Positions 19,109 through 28,591 of a stretch of 64,000 nucleotides of DNA are shown here, piece after piece. The DNA is from Roseburia_C sp031555935. Its GTDB lineage: Bacteria > Bacillota > Clostridia > Lachnospirales > Lachnospiraceae. The position numbers were made by a program, and so were the translations under genes. Numbering within the stretch: the first letter of the stretch is position 1; every line of letters starts with the position of its first letter. The notes below the pieces were generated by a model, which was given only the letters and a program-made list of their open reading frames with translations, had not been told where the DNA came from and made no database searches. The DNA lies in assembly GCA_031555935.1 (NCBI GenBank), contig JAVBTX010000006.1:124001-188000 (forward strand), given 5' to 3'.

Positions 19109-19162
19109 GGGATTGTTGCGGGTAACTGAGTGAATCAGTTATAGCAGCAGTCCCTTTATTTT
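19109..19162 (+). terminator. Terminator of the LytTR operon
   Basis: A strong two-part hairpin: GGGATTGTTGC with GCAGCAGTCCC (two G-T pairs) and, inside it, TAACTGA with TCAGTTA, followed by TTTATTTT. It reads for the plus strand; no T run is seen on the minus side. Confidence 0.85.
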
Positions 19163-19967
19163 AGACATGTTTGGAATAAATTTTTTCCAACCGGTTGAGA
19201 AGTGAATAGAGGCCCATTGCGACTACGCAAAGGATTACAATTGACATGATAACCCAGTCTAGTTTGAACACCTGGCTGCCGTAAATAATCAGATATCCAA
19301 GACCGATTCGGGCGGCAATAAATTCACCAATGATAACACCGACCAGACATAGACCGATATTTACCTTCATAATCGCTAGTAAAGAGGGGATATTTCCCGG
19401 TATCATGACCTTGAACAGGACATCTTTTTTGTTACCGCCGAGGGTTTTAACGAGCTTAATTTTTTCTGAATCAGTTTCCATAAAAGCGGTATAAAGATTT
19501 AATATTGACCCGAAAATGGCCACTGACATACCTGTTATGATAATTGTTTTATAATTGCCGCCAAGCCAGACGATTAAGAGCGGAGCGAGGGCTGATTTGG
19601 GAAGTGAGTTTAAAATTACTAAATAGGGTTCTAAAATTTTAGAGACCTTGTCACTGAGCCACAGGCAAGTGGTGATGATTAACGTGAAAATTAATACTAA
19701 TATAAAACTGGCGATGGTTTCAAATAACGTAATCCCGATATGCTGGAGCAAATGCTGGGTCAGCAGCATCTGGATAAAACAAGTAATGACCCGTGATGGG
19801 CTGCTGAAGATGAAAGAGTCAATGATTTTCAAGTTAGCAGTGACTTCCCAGAGCACGAGGAAAATAACCAGTATGAATATCCGGGCAAGGCGAATTTGCA
19901 ATAGCCGCCGTTTTTGCCCCTTTAAATACATTTCTTGAGCACTTAAATGCTTAGTCATTCGCTTCAA
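19161..19967 (-). CDS. SsuC/TauC-type ABC importer permease
   Basis: A 268-residue permease of the nitrate/sulfonate/taurine/thiamine-precursor group with the EAA motif region ETDSEKIKLVKTLGGNKKDVL and about six helices. It overlaps the ATPase gene by 17 nt on the minus strand. The pair forms the membrane and energy parts of an importer. No periplasmic-type binding protein gene is found within the unit or next to it, so the substrate (sulfonate, aliphatic amine or pyrimidine precursor) cannot be assigned. Confidence 0.88.
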   Translation of the reverse strand: MKRMTKHLSAQEMYLKGQKRRLLQIRLARIFILVIFLVLWEVTANLKIIDSFIFSSPSRVITCFIQMLLTQHLLQHIGITLFETIASFILVLIFTLIITTCLWLSDKVSKILEPYLVILNSLPKSALAPLLIVWLGGNYKTIIITGMSVAIFGSILNLYTAFMETDSEKIKLVKTLGGNKKDVLFKVMIPGNIPSLLAIMKVNIGLCLVGVIIGEFIAARIGLGYLIIYGSQVFKLDWVIMSIVILCVVAMGLYSLLNRLEKIYSKHV

Positions 19968-20718
19968 ACTCCTTCCATATTAAATTGAAATAATTCTTGA
20001 AGGCGTTGTGATTGCGTTTTTCCATCGGTGAGAGTGGTGCATCAAAGGAGATTGGCACGGCCGCTTTGATGGTTCCCGGACGGCTGCTAAGGACTAATAT
20101 TTTATCACCCATTGAAATCGCTTCTGACAAATCGTGGGTAACGAGGATAGCGGTCTTTTGCTCCTTTTTGATAATCATTCCAATATCATCACTGACATTT
20201 AATCGAGTCTGATAATCAAGTGCCGAAAATGGTTCATCTAGCAGTAATAAGTCGGGCTGTAGTACCAATGTTCGGATTAATGCAGCCCGCTGGCGCATTC
20301 CACCAGAAAGCTCCGATGGACGTTTTTCGGCAAATGCTGATAAGCCATAGATATCTAGTAGGTGGTCGGCATAGGCAAGTGATTCTGGGGTTATCTTTTT
20401 CTGAATCTCTAAACCTAGCAAAATATTCTTACGAATACTGCGCCATTCAAACAGGTGGTCCTTTTGCAGCATATAACCAAAATGCTGGCGGTCATTTGTT
20501 CCGATTGGCTGTCCATAATACAATAAATCACCGGCTTCCGGGCTCAGCAGTCCGCACACTAGCGACAATAGTGTCGATTTTCCGCATCCGCTGGGACCGA
20601 CGATTGCCAGAAATTCGCCTTTTTCTAACGTGAAGTTAATATTTTCTAAAGCCGGTGTTTCGCCGGCCAGTGAATGATAGTTATAGCAGACATTTCTGCA
20701 TTCAAGAATCGGTTCCAT
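19951..20718 (-). CDS. SsuB/TauB-type ABC importer ATPase
   Basis: A 255-residue ATPase with Walker A GPSGCGKS, signature LSGGMRQRAALIRTL and Walker B LLLLDEPFSALD. The DEPFSALD motif and the D-loop are typical of the SsuB/TauB group. It is the promoter-proximal gene of a two-gene minus-strand unit. The start ATG is preceded by GAGGTG. It is transcribed divergently from queH. Confidence 0.9.
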   Translation of the reverse strand: MEPILECRNVCYNYHSLAGETPALENINFTLEKGEFLAIVGPSGCGKSTLLSLVCGLLSPEAGDLLYYGQPIGTNDRQHFGYMLQKDHLFEWRSIRKNILLGLEIQKKITPESLAYADHLLDIYGLSAFAEKRPSELSGGMRQRAALIRTLVLQPDLLLLDEPFSALDYQTRLNVSDDIGMIIKKEQKTAILVTHDLSEAISMGDKILVLSSRPGTIKAAVPISFDAPLSPMEKRNHNAFKNYFNLIWKEFEAND

Positions 20719-20798
20719 TGGAACACCTCATATTTATTACATAGGATACAATTGTTATATGTTATGATATGAAAATAATAGGGGAATGTGCGGGGGGA

Positions 20799-20827
20799 TT
20801 GCTGAAATGCATAGAATGAGGTAAAAT
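20799..20827 (+). promoter_or_regulatory. queH promoter, predicted to give a nearly leaderless mRNA
   Basis: TTGCTG and TAAAAT, 17 bp apart. The -10 box ends 7 bp before the queH ATG, so transcription would start at or next to the start codon. No ribosome site fits at normal spacing. Confidence 0.5.
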
Positions 20828-20834
20828 AGCAACT

Positions 20835-21482
20835 ATGAATGAAAATTATCAAAAACAATTAGAAAAAACAATTATATATCACCAGAGTCAGGACGAGGTT
20901 CCGACCTTATTACTGCATAGCTGCTGTGCACCATGCAGTTCTTATGTATTGGAATATCTGTCGGAATATTTTGCAATTACGGTATTTTATTACAATCCGA
21001 ATATTTATCCGGATGAGGAATACTGGAAGCGGGTCAAAGAGCAGCAAGAGTTTATTGCCAGATTTCCAGCGCAGTATCAGATAAAATTCATCGAGGGTGA
21101 ATTTGAAAAGGAACGCTTTTACGAACTGGCGCAGGGCTTGGAAAATGTGCCCGAAGGCGGCGAGCGTTGTTTTAAATGCTATGAGCTACGGCTGCGGGAG
21201 GCCGCAATCCTAGCGAAAGAGCAGGGGATGGATTATTTTACTACGACCTTGTCCATCAGCCCATTGAAGAATGCCACTAAGCTGAATGAAATCGGTAAGC
21301 AATTAGAGGATGAATATGGGGTATCATACTTATATTCGGATTTTAAAAAGAAAAACGGCTACAAACGCTCGGTCGAGCTGTCGCATGAATATGGCATGTA
21401 CCGACAGGATTACTGTGGCTGTGTTTATTCCAAGCAATCCGCTATGAAGCGGCATACTTCCGACTCATTGCATACACAATAA
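20835..21482 (+). CDS. queH: Epoxyqueuosine reductase QueH
   Basis: A 215-residue QueH (former DUF208), which performs the last step of queuosine tRNA modification, reducing epoxyqueuosine to queuosine, and is not homologous to QueG. Conserved metal-binding cysteines are visible: HSCCAPCSSY near the N-terminus, RCFKCYELRLREAA in the middle and DYCGCVYS at the end. They bind an Fe-S cluster and a second metal. No other que genes are nearby. No good Shine-Dalgarno sequence precedes the ATG. Confidence 0.95.
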   Translation: MNENYQKQLEKTIIYHQSQDEVPTLLLHSCCAPCSSYVLEYLSEYFAITVFYYNPNIYPDEEYWKRVKEQQEFIARFPAQYQIKFIEGEFEKERFYELAQGLENVPEGGERCFKCYELRLREAAILAKEQGMDYFTTTLSISPLKNATKLNEIGKQLEDEYGVSYLYSDFKKKNGYKRSVELSHEYGMYRQDYCGCVYSKQSAMKRHTSDSLHTQ

Positions 21483-21496
21483 CGGAATAGCAACAA

Positions 21497-21525
21497 TTGC
21501 ATCACTTGCAAAACTTTGCTATAAT
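21497..21525 (+). promoter_or_regulatory. argH promoter
   Basis: TTGCAT, 17 bp, TATAAT; the -10 box lies 43 bp before the argH ATG. No ARG-box-like dyad was recognised. Confidence 0.75.
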
Positions 21526-21568
21526 AAAAAAGTTAGAAAAATCTACGAAAAGAAAGCGAGGACAAGAT

Positions 21569-22963
21569 ATGGCACAGTTATGGGGCGGACGTTTTACGAA
21601 GGAGACCGATCAATTGGTTTACAACTTCAATGCGTCAATATCTTTTGATCAGAAATTTTATAAACAGGATATCGAGGGCAGTATTGCTCATGTGAAAATG
21701 TTAGGAAAGCAGGGCATTTTGAACGACGACGAACAGCAGGAAATTGTGAAGTGTCTAACCGAAATCTTAAATGATGTCGAAGCAGGTCGTTTGGAAATCA
21801 CCGATACGTATGAAGACATTCACAGCTTTGTCGAAGCGACCTTAATTGAACGGCTTGGAGATACGGGCAAGAAATTACATACCGGACGCAGCCGTAACGA
21901 CCAGGTGGCACTTGACATGCGCTTATATACAAGAGCGGAGCTGTTAGAAACCGACAATTTATTAAAAGAACTACTTGAAGTATTACTTAAAATAATGGCT
22001 GAAAATACTGAGACAATTATGCCGGGCTTTACCCATTTGCAAAAGGCACAGCCAATTACTTTGGCACATCACATGGGGGCATACTTTGAAATGTTTAAGC
22101 GTGACCGCTTAAGAATGGAAGATATTTATAAACGAATGAATTATTGTCCGTTAGGTTCTGGTGCTTTAGCTGGTACAACCTATCCCTTAGACCGTGATTA
22201 TACTGCTGAATTGCTGGGCTTTTATGGACCAACGTTAAACAGCATGGATGGTGTATCTGATCGTGATTATTTGATTGAATTGTTGTCAGCATTATCAACT
22301 GTAATGATGCATTTAAGCCGTTTTTCGGAAGAAATTATTATCTGGAACTCCAATGAATATCAGTTTGTTGAAATTGATGATGCTTACAGCACTGGAAGCA
22401 GCATTATGCCACAGAAGAAGAACCCGGATATTGCCGAGCTTGTGCGTGGTAAAGCGGGACGGGTATATGGCGCCCTGATGTCTCTTTTGACGACGATGAA
22501 GGGAATCCCACTGGCATATAACAAAGACATGCAGGAGGATAAAGAATTGTCCTTTGATGCAATGGATACCGCAAAAGGATGTCTTGCATTGTTTACCGGT
22601 ATGCTGGCAACGATGAAGTTTAATAAAGAAAGTATGAGAAGCAGTGCCAATAATGGTTTTACAAACGCGACTGATGCGGCCGATTATCTTGTGAATCATG
22701 GCATCCCATTCCGTGATGCACATGGAATTGTTGGTCAGATTGTTCTATATTGTATTGAGAAAAATATTGCCATTGACGATATGTCCTTAGAGGAATTAAA
22801 CGTCATCAGTCCAGTCTTTGAAGCTGATATCTATGAGGCGATTTCAATGGAAACCTGTGTCAACAAGCGGCTTACAATCGGGGCACCAGGCAAGGCCGCA
22901 ATGGAAAGAGTAATTGCGATGGAACAGGCATATCTTGACAACGATTGGCAGGAAAATAAATAG
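21569..22963 (+). CDS. argH: Argininosuccinate lyase
   Basis: A 464-residue enzyme that splits argininosuccinate to arginine and fumarate, the last step of arginine synthesis. The start MAQLWGGRF is canonical; the signature GSSIMPQKKNPD with its catalytic Ser loop is intact, as are TGRSRNDQV and the HTHLQ-like segment FTHLQKAQP. The ATG at 21569 is chosen over an upstream TTG, which lies inside the promoter. The gene stands alone, with its own promoter and terminator and no argG nearby. Confidence 0.98.
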   Translation: MAQLWGGRFTKETDQLVYNFNASISFDQKFYKQDIEGSIAHVKMLGKQGILNDDEQQEIVKCLTEILNDVEAGRLEITDTYEDIHSFVEATLIERLGDTGKKLHTGRSRNDQVALDMRLYTRAELLETDNLLKELLEVLLKIMAENTETIMPGFTHLQKAQPITLAHHMGAYFEMFKRDRLRMEDIYKRMNYCPLGSGALAGTTYPLDRDYTAELLGFYGPTLNSMDGVSDRDYLIELLSALSTVMMHLSRFSEEIIIWNSNEYQFVEIDDAYSTGSSIMPQKKNPDIAELVRGKAGRVYGALMSLLTTMKGIPLAYNKDMQEDKELSFDAMDTAKGCLALFTGMLATMKFNKESMRSSANNGFTNATDAADYLVNHGIPFRDAHGIVGQIVLYCIEKNIAIDDMSLEELNVISPVFEADIYEAISMETCVNKRLTIGAPGKAAMERVIAMEQAYLDNDWQENK

Positions 22964-22984
22964 GTTTGGTACTTATGTATAATA

Positions 22985-23033
22985 AAAAGGCAATTCACTT
23001 AGCATTTTTTGCTGATTTGTGAATTGCTTTTTT
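22985..23033 (+). terminator. Rho-independent terminator
   Basis: GCAATTCAC pairs with GTGAATTGC and is followed by TTTTTT. Confidence 0.85.
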
Positions 23034-23146
23034 GTGCAAAATATTATAATATATTTATCAGAAAGACAGTTGTACGCGCAAAACGGACACAAAAGAAAAG
23101 CGTATTAAATGCATAGCTGAAAAAAGAGAACAAGGAGATTGACAAG

Positions 23147-24232
23147 ATGAGTGACAAATTAAAAGTTGGAATATTAGGTGGAACGGGAATGGTTGGACAG
23201 AGATTTATATCTTTATTAGAGGATCATCCTTGGTTCGAAGTAACAACCATTGCAGCAAGCCCAAGAAGTGCTGGAAAGACATATGCTGAAGCAGTTGGAG
23301 ACCGGTGGAAAATGACAATTCCAATGCCAAAAGCAGTGAAAGATATTGTGGTAAAGAATGTAAATGAAGTAGAGAGCGTAGCAGCCGAGGTTGATTTTGT
23401 ATTCAGTGCGGTTGATATGAGCAAAGATGAAATCAAAGCAATTGAAGATAAATACGCAAAAACGGAAACACCGGTTGTTTCTAATAACAGTGCCCACAGA
23501 TGGACACCAGATGTACCAATGGTGGTGCCGGAAATCAACCCGGAACACATGAAAGTAATTGAGTTCCAGAAGAAACGCTTAGGAACGACCAGAGGATTCG
23601 TCGCAGTAAAACCAAACTGTTCGATTCAAAGTTATGCACCAGTTCTAACTGCATGGAAAGAATTTGAGCCATATGAAGTTGTGGCAACCACCTATCAGGC
23701 GATTTCCGGAGCGGGAAAGACCTTTACAGAGTGGCCGGAAATGATTGGTAACATTATTCCATTTATCGGTGGTGAAGAAGAAAAGAGTGAGAAAGAGCCA
23801 CTTCGCATCTGGGGTGAAATCAAAGATGGTGTAATTGAACCAGCCACTTCACCAGTAATTACTTGCCAGTGTATCCGTGTGCCAGTTTTAAACGGACATA
23901 CCGCAGCGGTATTTGTAAAATTCAAAAAGCAGCCAACGAAAGAGCAGTTAATTGAAAAATTAGTAAATTTTAAAGGTGCTCCACAGGAACTTGGACTTCC
24001 AAGCGCACCAAAGCAGTTTATTCAGTATTTAGAAGATGACAACCGTCCACAGGTAGCACAAGATGTCGACTATGAGAATGGAATGGGCGTTAACGTTGGT
24101 CGTCTTCGTGAAGACAACGTATATGATTGGAAATTTGTCGGTCTATCCCACAATACCGTACGTGGTGCGGCTGGCGGAGCAGTGCTTTGCGCTGAATTGT
24201 TGAAGGCTCAGGGATATATTTCAAAAAAATAA
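23147..24232 (+). CDS. asd: Aspartate-semialdehyde dehydrogenase
   Basis: A 361-residue NADP-dependent enzyme that reduces aspartyl phosphate to the semialdehyde, the branch point to lysine, threonine and methionine. The Rossmann motif GILGGTGMVGQRF, catalytic Cys in KPNCSIQ and the substrate-binding region are present. The sequence resembles the archaeal/fungal-type branch rather than the proteobacterial one. Ribosome site AAGGAG lies 10 nt upstream. It forms a single-gene unit with a strong terminator. Confidence 0.97.
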   Translation: MSDKLKVGILGGTGMVGQRFISLLEDHPWFEVTTIAASPRSAGKTYAEAVGDRWKMTIPMPKAVKDIVVKNVNEVESVAAEVDFVFSAVDMSKDEIKAIEDKYAKTETPVVSNNSAHRWTPDVPMVVPEINPEHMKVIEFQKKRLGTTRGFVAVKPNCSIQSYAPVLTAWKEFEPYEVVATTYQAISGAGKTFTEWPEMIGNIIPFIGGEEEKSEKEPLRIWGEIKDGVIEPATSPVITCQCIRVPVLNGHTAAVFVKFKKQPTKEQLIEKLVNFKGAPQELGLPSAPKQFIQYLEDDNRPQVAQDVDYENGMGVNVGRLREDNVYDWKFVGLSHNTVRGAAGGAVLCAELLKAQGYISKK

Positions 24233-24251
24233 AAAAAGATTTTTTAATAGG

Positions 24252-24292
24252 CCATTGCATGGCGGTGAGAACCGCTTTTGCAATGGTTTTTT
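24252..24292 (+). terminator. Rho-independent terminator after asd
   Basis: CCATTGCA pairs with TGCAATGG, with an inner GCGGT/ACCGC stem, followed by TTTTTT. Confidence 0.9.
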
Positions 24293-24302
24293 CTGAATAA
24301 TA

Positions 24303-24331
24303 TTGCCTAAAAAGTTAAAATATGATATTAT
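24303..24331 (+). promoter_or_regulatory. Candidate promoter for the ATPase/topB genes
   Basis: TTGCCT and TATTAT, 17 bp apart, 34 bp before the ATG at 24365. Confidence 0.5.
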
Positions 24332-24364
24332 TTTCTCTAGTTAACACAAACAGGAGGAAGAAAC

Positions 24365-25726
24365 ATGATTGTCAGGACAGCAGAAATTAAGCAGTTAGAG
24401 CAATTATATGAAAATAGTGGGAATCAACTGGTGTTGCTTTATGGTCGTGAAAATAGCGATAAAGAGCAGTTAATCCGGTTGTTTTGCAAGAACAAGAAGT
24501 TCTTCTATTATCGTAGCAGACAAGCCTCAGCAGAGGAACAGCTAATTCAAATGGGCCGGGAAATTGTGGGGCAGTATGGAGTGAGGCTGCAAAAAAATAC
24601 CTATGATGAATATTTCAATCGGGTTCGCAGTGGTGATGCGAGCAAGCTGGTAGTTGTCATTGATGAATTTGAGCGAATTGTCAAAAAAGACGAAAACTTC
24701 ATGGAAAGTATTCTCAAACTGAAAAACAAACGATTGTATCCGGGACCAGTGATGATTGTGCTTTGCAGTTCATCTATTGTTTGGATGGAGAATGATGCCA
24801 GTGAGAAATTGCAGGCATATGAGAAAAAAATAGATGCGAGAATAAAATTAAATGATGTTGGCTTTTTAGATGTCGTTCGTCATTTCCCAGAATACGACAC
24901 GAGTCAGTGTGTAGCGGCATATGGAGTGCTCGGCGGTGTGCCAGGCTATCTGCAACGCTGGAATGGCAAGAAAAGTCTTAAGGAAAATATCTGTCGAAAT
25001 ATTTTGAGTCGTAATGGTTATCTCTTTCATGCTGCTGAAAATTATATCAGCATTGAATTAAGGGAATTGTCCCTATATGAGACGATACTTGGAGCGATTG
25101 CGGCTGGTCATCAAAAACTAAACGAGCTTTATCACTATACAGGCTTTTCACGTGCCAAAATTAGTGTCTATATGAAGAATTTGATGGCTTTTGAAGTGAT
25201 TGAAAAGGTGGTATCTTTTGATACCGGTGGCTGGGAGAATGCCAAGAAGGGAGTTTACCGGATTCGCAATAATTATGTGAATTTTTGGTTCCGTTTTGTC
25301 TATCCCCATCTTTCTGATTTATATATGCTCAATCCGGAAGAATTTTATGAACGCTATATAGAGCCCGACTTAGATGAATACTTAAATCATTATTTTATTC
25401 AGGTGTGTACTGAATATATGATGCTTTTAAATATGGTGGAAAAATTACCATTACAGATTCACCGAATTGGAACATGGGTCGGCAAGCAGGGAAATATTGA
25501 TATTATTGCGCAAAATAGTGTGAGAGAAAGCATTGTCGGACGTTGTAATTGGTCTAAGCCATATCTAACGATGGCAGACTGTCAGGAACTAGAAGTTAAT
25601 ATGAAAAAGGCCCGGATAACAGCGGAATATTTGTATTTGTTTTCAGCAACTGATTTTGAACCAGAGTTGCAAAAAGCGGCTGAAGCGGATACCAGACTGG
25701 TTTTAATTAATATGCGTGAATTGTAA
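24365..25726 (+). CDS. DUF234-type STAND/AAA ATPase with apparently degenerate active sites
   Basis: A 453-residue protein with the architecture of archaeal-type ATPases: an AAA/STAND nucleotide-binding domain (about 1-200), a winged helix (about 240-300) and a C-terminal DUF234 PD-(D/E)XK-like domain (about 310-450). The expected Walker A (GRRRxGKT) is replaced by YGRENSDKEQL, lacking GKT, whereas the Walker-B-like VVVIDEFE remains. In the C-terminal domain the family's nuclease-like EIDIxA...GECKW reads NIDIIA...GRCNW, so one acidic residue and the Lys are lost. It may act as a non-hydrolysing regulator. AGGAGG precedes the ATG; topB follows 15 nt after its stop. Confidence 0.75.
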   Translation: MIVRTAEIKQLEQLYENSGNQLVLLYGRENSDKEQLIRLFCKNKKFFYYRSRQASAEEQLIQMGREIVGQYGVRLQKNTYDEYFNRVRSGDASKLVVVIDEFERIVKKDENFMESILKLKNKRLYPGPVMIVLCSSSIVWMENDASEKLQAYEKKIDARIKLNDVGFLDVVRHFPEYDTSQCVAAYGVLGGVPGYLQRWNGKKSLKENICRNILSRNGYLFHAAENYISIELRELSLYETILGAIAAGHQKLNELYHYTGFSRAKISVYMKNLMAFEVIEKVVSFDTGGWENAKKGVYRIRNNYVNFWFRFVYPHLSDLYMLNPEEFYERYIEPDLDEYLNHYFIQVCTEYMMLLNMVEKLPLQIHRIGTWVGKQGNIDIIAQNSVRESIVGRCNWSKPYLTMADCQELEVNMKKARITAEYLYLFSATDFEPELQKAAEADTRLVLINMREL

Positions 25727-25741
25727 AGAATGGAGAGTAGT

Positions 25742-27807
25742 ATGGCGAAAGCTTTGTATATAGCCGAAAAGCCCAGTGTGGCGCAAGAATTTGCCAAAGC
25801 ACTGAAGCTGGATGTGAAGAACCATGATGGGTATAAAGAATCAAACGAGGCGGTTATTACATGGTGTGTAGGTCATCTGGTAACAATGAGTTATCCAGAG
25901 GTTTATGACGAAAAGTATAAAAAGTGGAGTCTGAGTACACTACCATTTTTGCCGGAAGAATTTAAATATGAAGTAATAAAGAGTGCTGGGAAGCAGTATA
26001 AAATTGTAGAGCGGCTGTTAAATCGTCCGGATGTAGATACGATTTATGTCTGCACTGACTCGGGACGGGAAGGAGAATATATTTACCGTCTGGTTGAACA
26101 GCATGCTGGTGTAACTGGAAAGACGCGGAAGCGGGTCTGGATTGACTCACAGACAGAGGAAGAAATTCTGCGTGGTATTCGTGAAGCAAAGAATTTGACG
26201 GAATATGACAATCTTTCAAGTGCAGCATATTTGCGGGCAAAAGAAGATTATTTAATGGGGATTAACTTTTCGAGGCTGTTAACCCTGAAATATGGGAATG
26301 CCATTGCAAACTATTTACATGAAAAATATAGTGTCGTATCGGTTGGTCGGGTAATGACCTGTGTCCTCGGTATGGTCGTTCGGCGTGAACGGGAGGTTCG
26401 GGAATTTGTCAAAACTCCATTTTACCGTGTTTTATCAGCTATAGATATCAATGGGCAGGCAGTTGACGGTGAATGGAAGGTGGTCGAAGGTTCAGAATAT
26501 TTTGAATCACCAAAGCTATATAAAGAAAATGGCTTTAAAGAAAGAGAAGACGCAAAGGACCTGATTGGAACATTAATTGGTAATCCGGAACCGGTTTTCG
26601 ACGAAGATGGGAAGACCACAGCCGAACTTATGGCAAAGGTTGAATCGGTCGAAAAGAAAAAAAGAATCCCCCACTATTATATAACCTAGCCGAATTACAG
26701 AATGACTGTTCTCGTTTTTTTAAGATTAGTCCGGATGAAACCCTGGCGATTGTTCAGGAGCTGTATGAGAAAAAACTCGTAACTTACCCACGAACGGATG
26801 CCAGAGTATTGTCAACTGCAGTATCTAAGGAAATACATAAAAATATCGGCGGTTTGCGAAATATTCCCGGAATGCGGGCATTTGCCGAAGAAGTTCTGGA
26901 AAAGGGAACGTACAAGAATATTGCCAAAACAAGATATGTCAACGATAAGCAAATTACCGACCATTATGCAATTATCCCAACTGGTCAGGGCTTGTCGGCA
27001 TTAAATGGCTTGAATCCGCGTGGCGTGAAGGTCTATGAAATTATTGTCAGACGTTTTCTGGCTATTTTTTACCCGCCAGCGATTTACCAGAAGGTAAGTC
27101 TGGCCGTAGGTGCCGGTAATGAACGTTTTTTTGCCAGTTTTAAGGTGTTGACGGATGAGGGCTACTTAAAGATAATGGAATATTCCTTTTCGAAAAAAAA
27201 GGATAAGGCCAATGCCACAGAAGATGGCGAGGATGTCAAAAATACGGAAGACGGCGAAGATAAGATGTGTGATGCCGCATTATTAGAAGTAATTGGTTCG
27301 CTGAAAAAGGGGATGGAGCTAATAATTCGGGAATTGTCCATTAAAGAAGGCGAAACTTCACCACCAAAACGATATAATTCGGGCTCATTAATACTAGCGA
27401 TGGAGAATGCCGGACAATTGATTGAAGATGAAGAACTGCGCGCTCAGATGAAGGGCTCAGGCATCGGCACCAGTGCAACCAGAGCTGAAATCCTAAAGAA
27501 ACTGGTTAATAATAACTATCTGTCATTAAATAAAAAGACCCAGATTATAACCCCGGCACTGATGGGGGAAATGATATATGACGTGGTAGATGCGTCAATT
27601 AAGTCATTATTAAATCCTGAATTAACAGCCAGTTGGGAAAAGGGCTTGACTTATGTATCAGAAGGCTCGATTTCCGAAGAGGAATACATGGTTAAATTAG
27701 AGAACTTTGTTAAAACCCGAACGGCTGGTGTTTTACGGCTAAATAATCAGTACCAATTGCGGGCGTCGTTTGATAGCGCAGCCCAGTACTATAAAAATAA
27801 TAAGTAG
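25742..27807 (+). pseudogene. topB: DNA topoisomerase III, interrupted by one frameshift in an A7 run
   Basis: Two adjacent frames together make a complete type IA topoisomerase III of 688 residues. The first (25742-26689) has the start MAKALYIAEKPSVA and the Toprim motif TDSGREGEYIYR. The second (from about 26662 to 27807) has VTYPRTDARVLS with the catalytic Tyr and GIGTSATRAEIL. The break falls at the A7 run at 26657-26663: one extra A would join KKKK to NPPLLYNLAELQN, the usual family sequence. No other lesion was found. It is therefore either a very recent mutation, a homopolymer sequencing error or a recoded gene (slippage). The ATG at 25742 matches the family start. It is typed as pseudogene only because the frame is broken as given. 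Confidence 0.85.
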
Positions 27808-27823
27808 AATGAGGAGAATGTTA

Positions 27824-28489
27824 ATGGAACAATGTAAAATCGAGAATCTATATGATTTAAAAGAGACAATCGCTGCGGAACTTTTGGCAAATAAGACTTA
27901 TCCGTGGGAAGCACTTGCTGATATCGGGGCATTTATCATCAAACTAGGAGCAACCCTGGAGCCAGCAAAATTTGAACAACGTGGTGAAAACATCTGGGTT
28001 GCCAAATCAGCGAACGTCGCACCGACGGCTAGCTTAAATGGACCTTTAATTATTGATGAAGATGCAGAAATAAGACATTGCGCATTTATCAGAGGTAATG
28101 CCATTGTTGGAAAAGGCTCAGTCGTAGGCAACTCAACAGAGCTTAAAAATGTTGTTATTTTTAACTGCGTGCAGGTGCCACATTATAATTATGTCGGTGA
28201 TTCCATCTTGGGTTACAAATCACATATGGGTGCCGGTTCAATCACGTCTAATGTAAAATCTGATAAGACACTCGTTGTTGTAAAAGATGGAAAAGAAAAA
28301 ATTAAAACAGGACTTAAAAAGTTCGGGGCAATGCTCGGCGATTGTGTAGAGGTTGGCTGCAATTCGGTTCTGAATCCGGGAACGGTAATTGGCAGAAATA
28401 GTAATGTCTACCCATTATCAATGGTGCGTGGTGTTATTCCAGAACATTCTATTTATAAAAAGCAAGGTGAAATTGCCACAAAATGTTAA
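27824..28489 (+). CDS. GlmU-like left-handed beta-helix (hexapeptide) protein without a nucleotidyltransferase domain
   Basis: A 221-residue protein with hexapeptide repeats (about 70-200: ANVAPTASLNGPLIIDEDAE, AIVGKGSVVGNS, GAMLGDCVEVGCN and NPGTVIGRNS). It resembles the acetyltransferase half of GlmU and is often annotated as UDP-GlcNAc pyrophosphorylase-related, but the N-terminal uridylyltransferase domain is absent. The short N-terminal helical region (MEQCKIENLYDLK) is conserved in clostridial homologues. Substrate unknown; a sugar-nucleotide acyltransferase is the best guess. The start at 27824 has GAGGAG 7 nt upstream. It follows topB by 16 nt. Confidence 0.75.
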   Translation: MEQCKIENLYDLKETIAAELLANKTYPWEALADIGAFIIKLGATLEPAKFEQRGENIWVAKSANVAPTASLNGPLIIDEDAEIRHCAFIRGNAIVGKGSVVGNSTELKNVVIFNCVQVPHYNYVGDSILGYKSHMGAGSITSNVKSDKTLVVVKDGKEKIKTGLKKFGAMLGDCVEVGCNSVLNPGTVIGRNSNVYPLSMVRGVIPEHSIYKKQGEIATKC

Positions 28490-28505
28490 TGAAATATTGA
28501 CAAGT

Positions 28506-28559
28506 AAAAGCAGATGTATTATTGTATTAAATGACTAGTACAAGAACATCTGCTTTTTG
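28506..28559 (+). terminator. Rho-independent terminator
   Basis: AAAAGCAGATGT pairs with ACATCTGCTTTTT across a ~28-nt loop. Confidence 0.8.
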
Positions 28560-28591
28560 TATAGCCAGAATAAGCATAGAGGAGAATGAAC

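Noticed and set aside
26657..26663. dnaX-like programmed -1 frameshift heptamer in topB
   Set aside because: The A7-G run is not in the phase needed for A-AAA-AAG tandem slippage, and the upstream base would leave a P-site mismatch. Transcript slippage or sequencing error is more likely.
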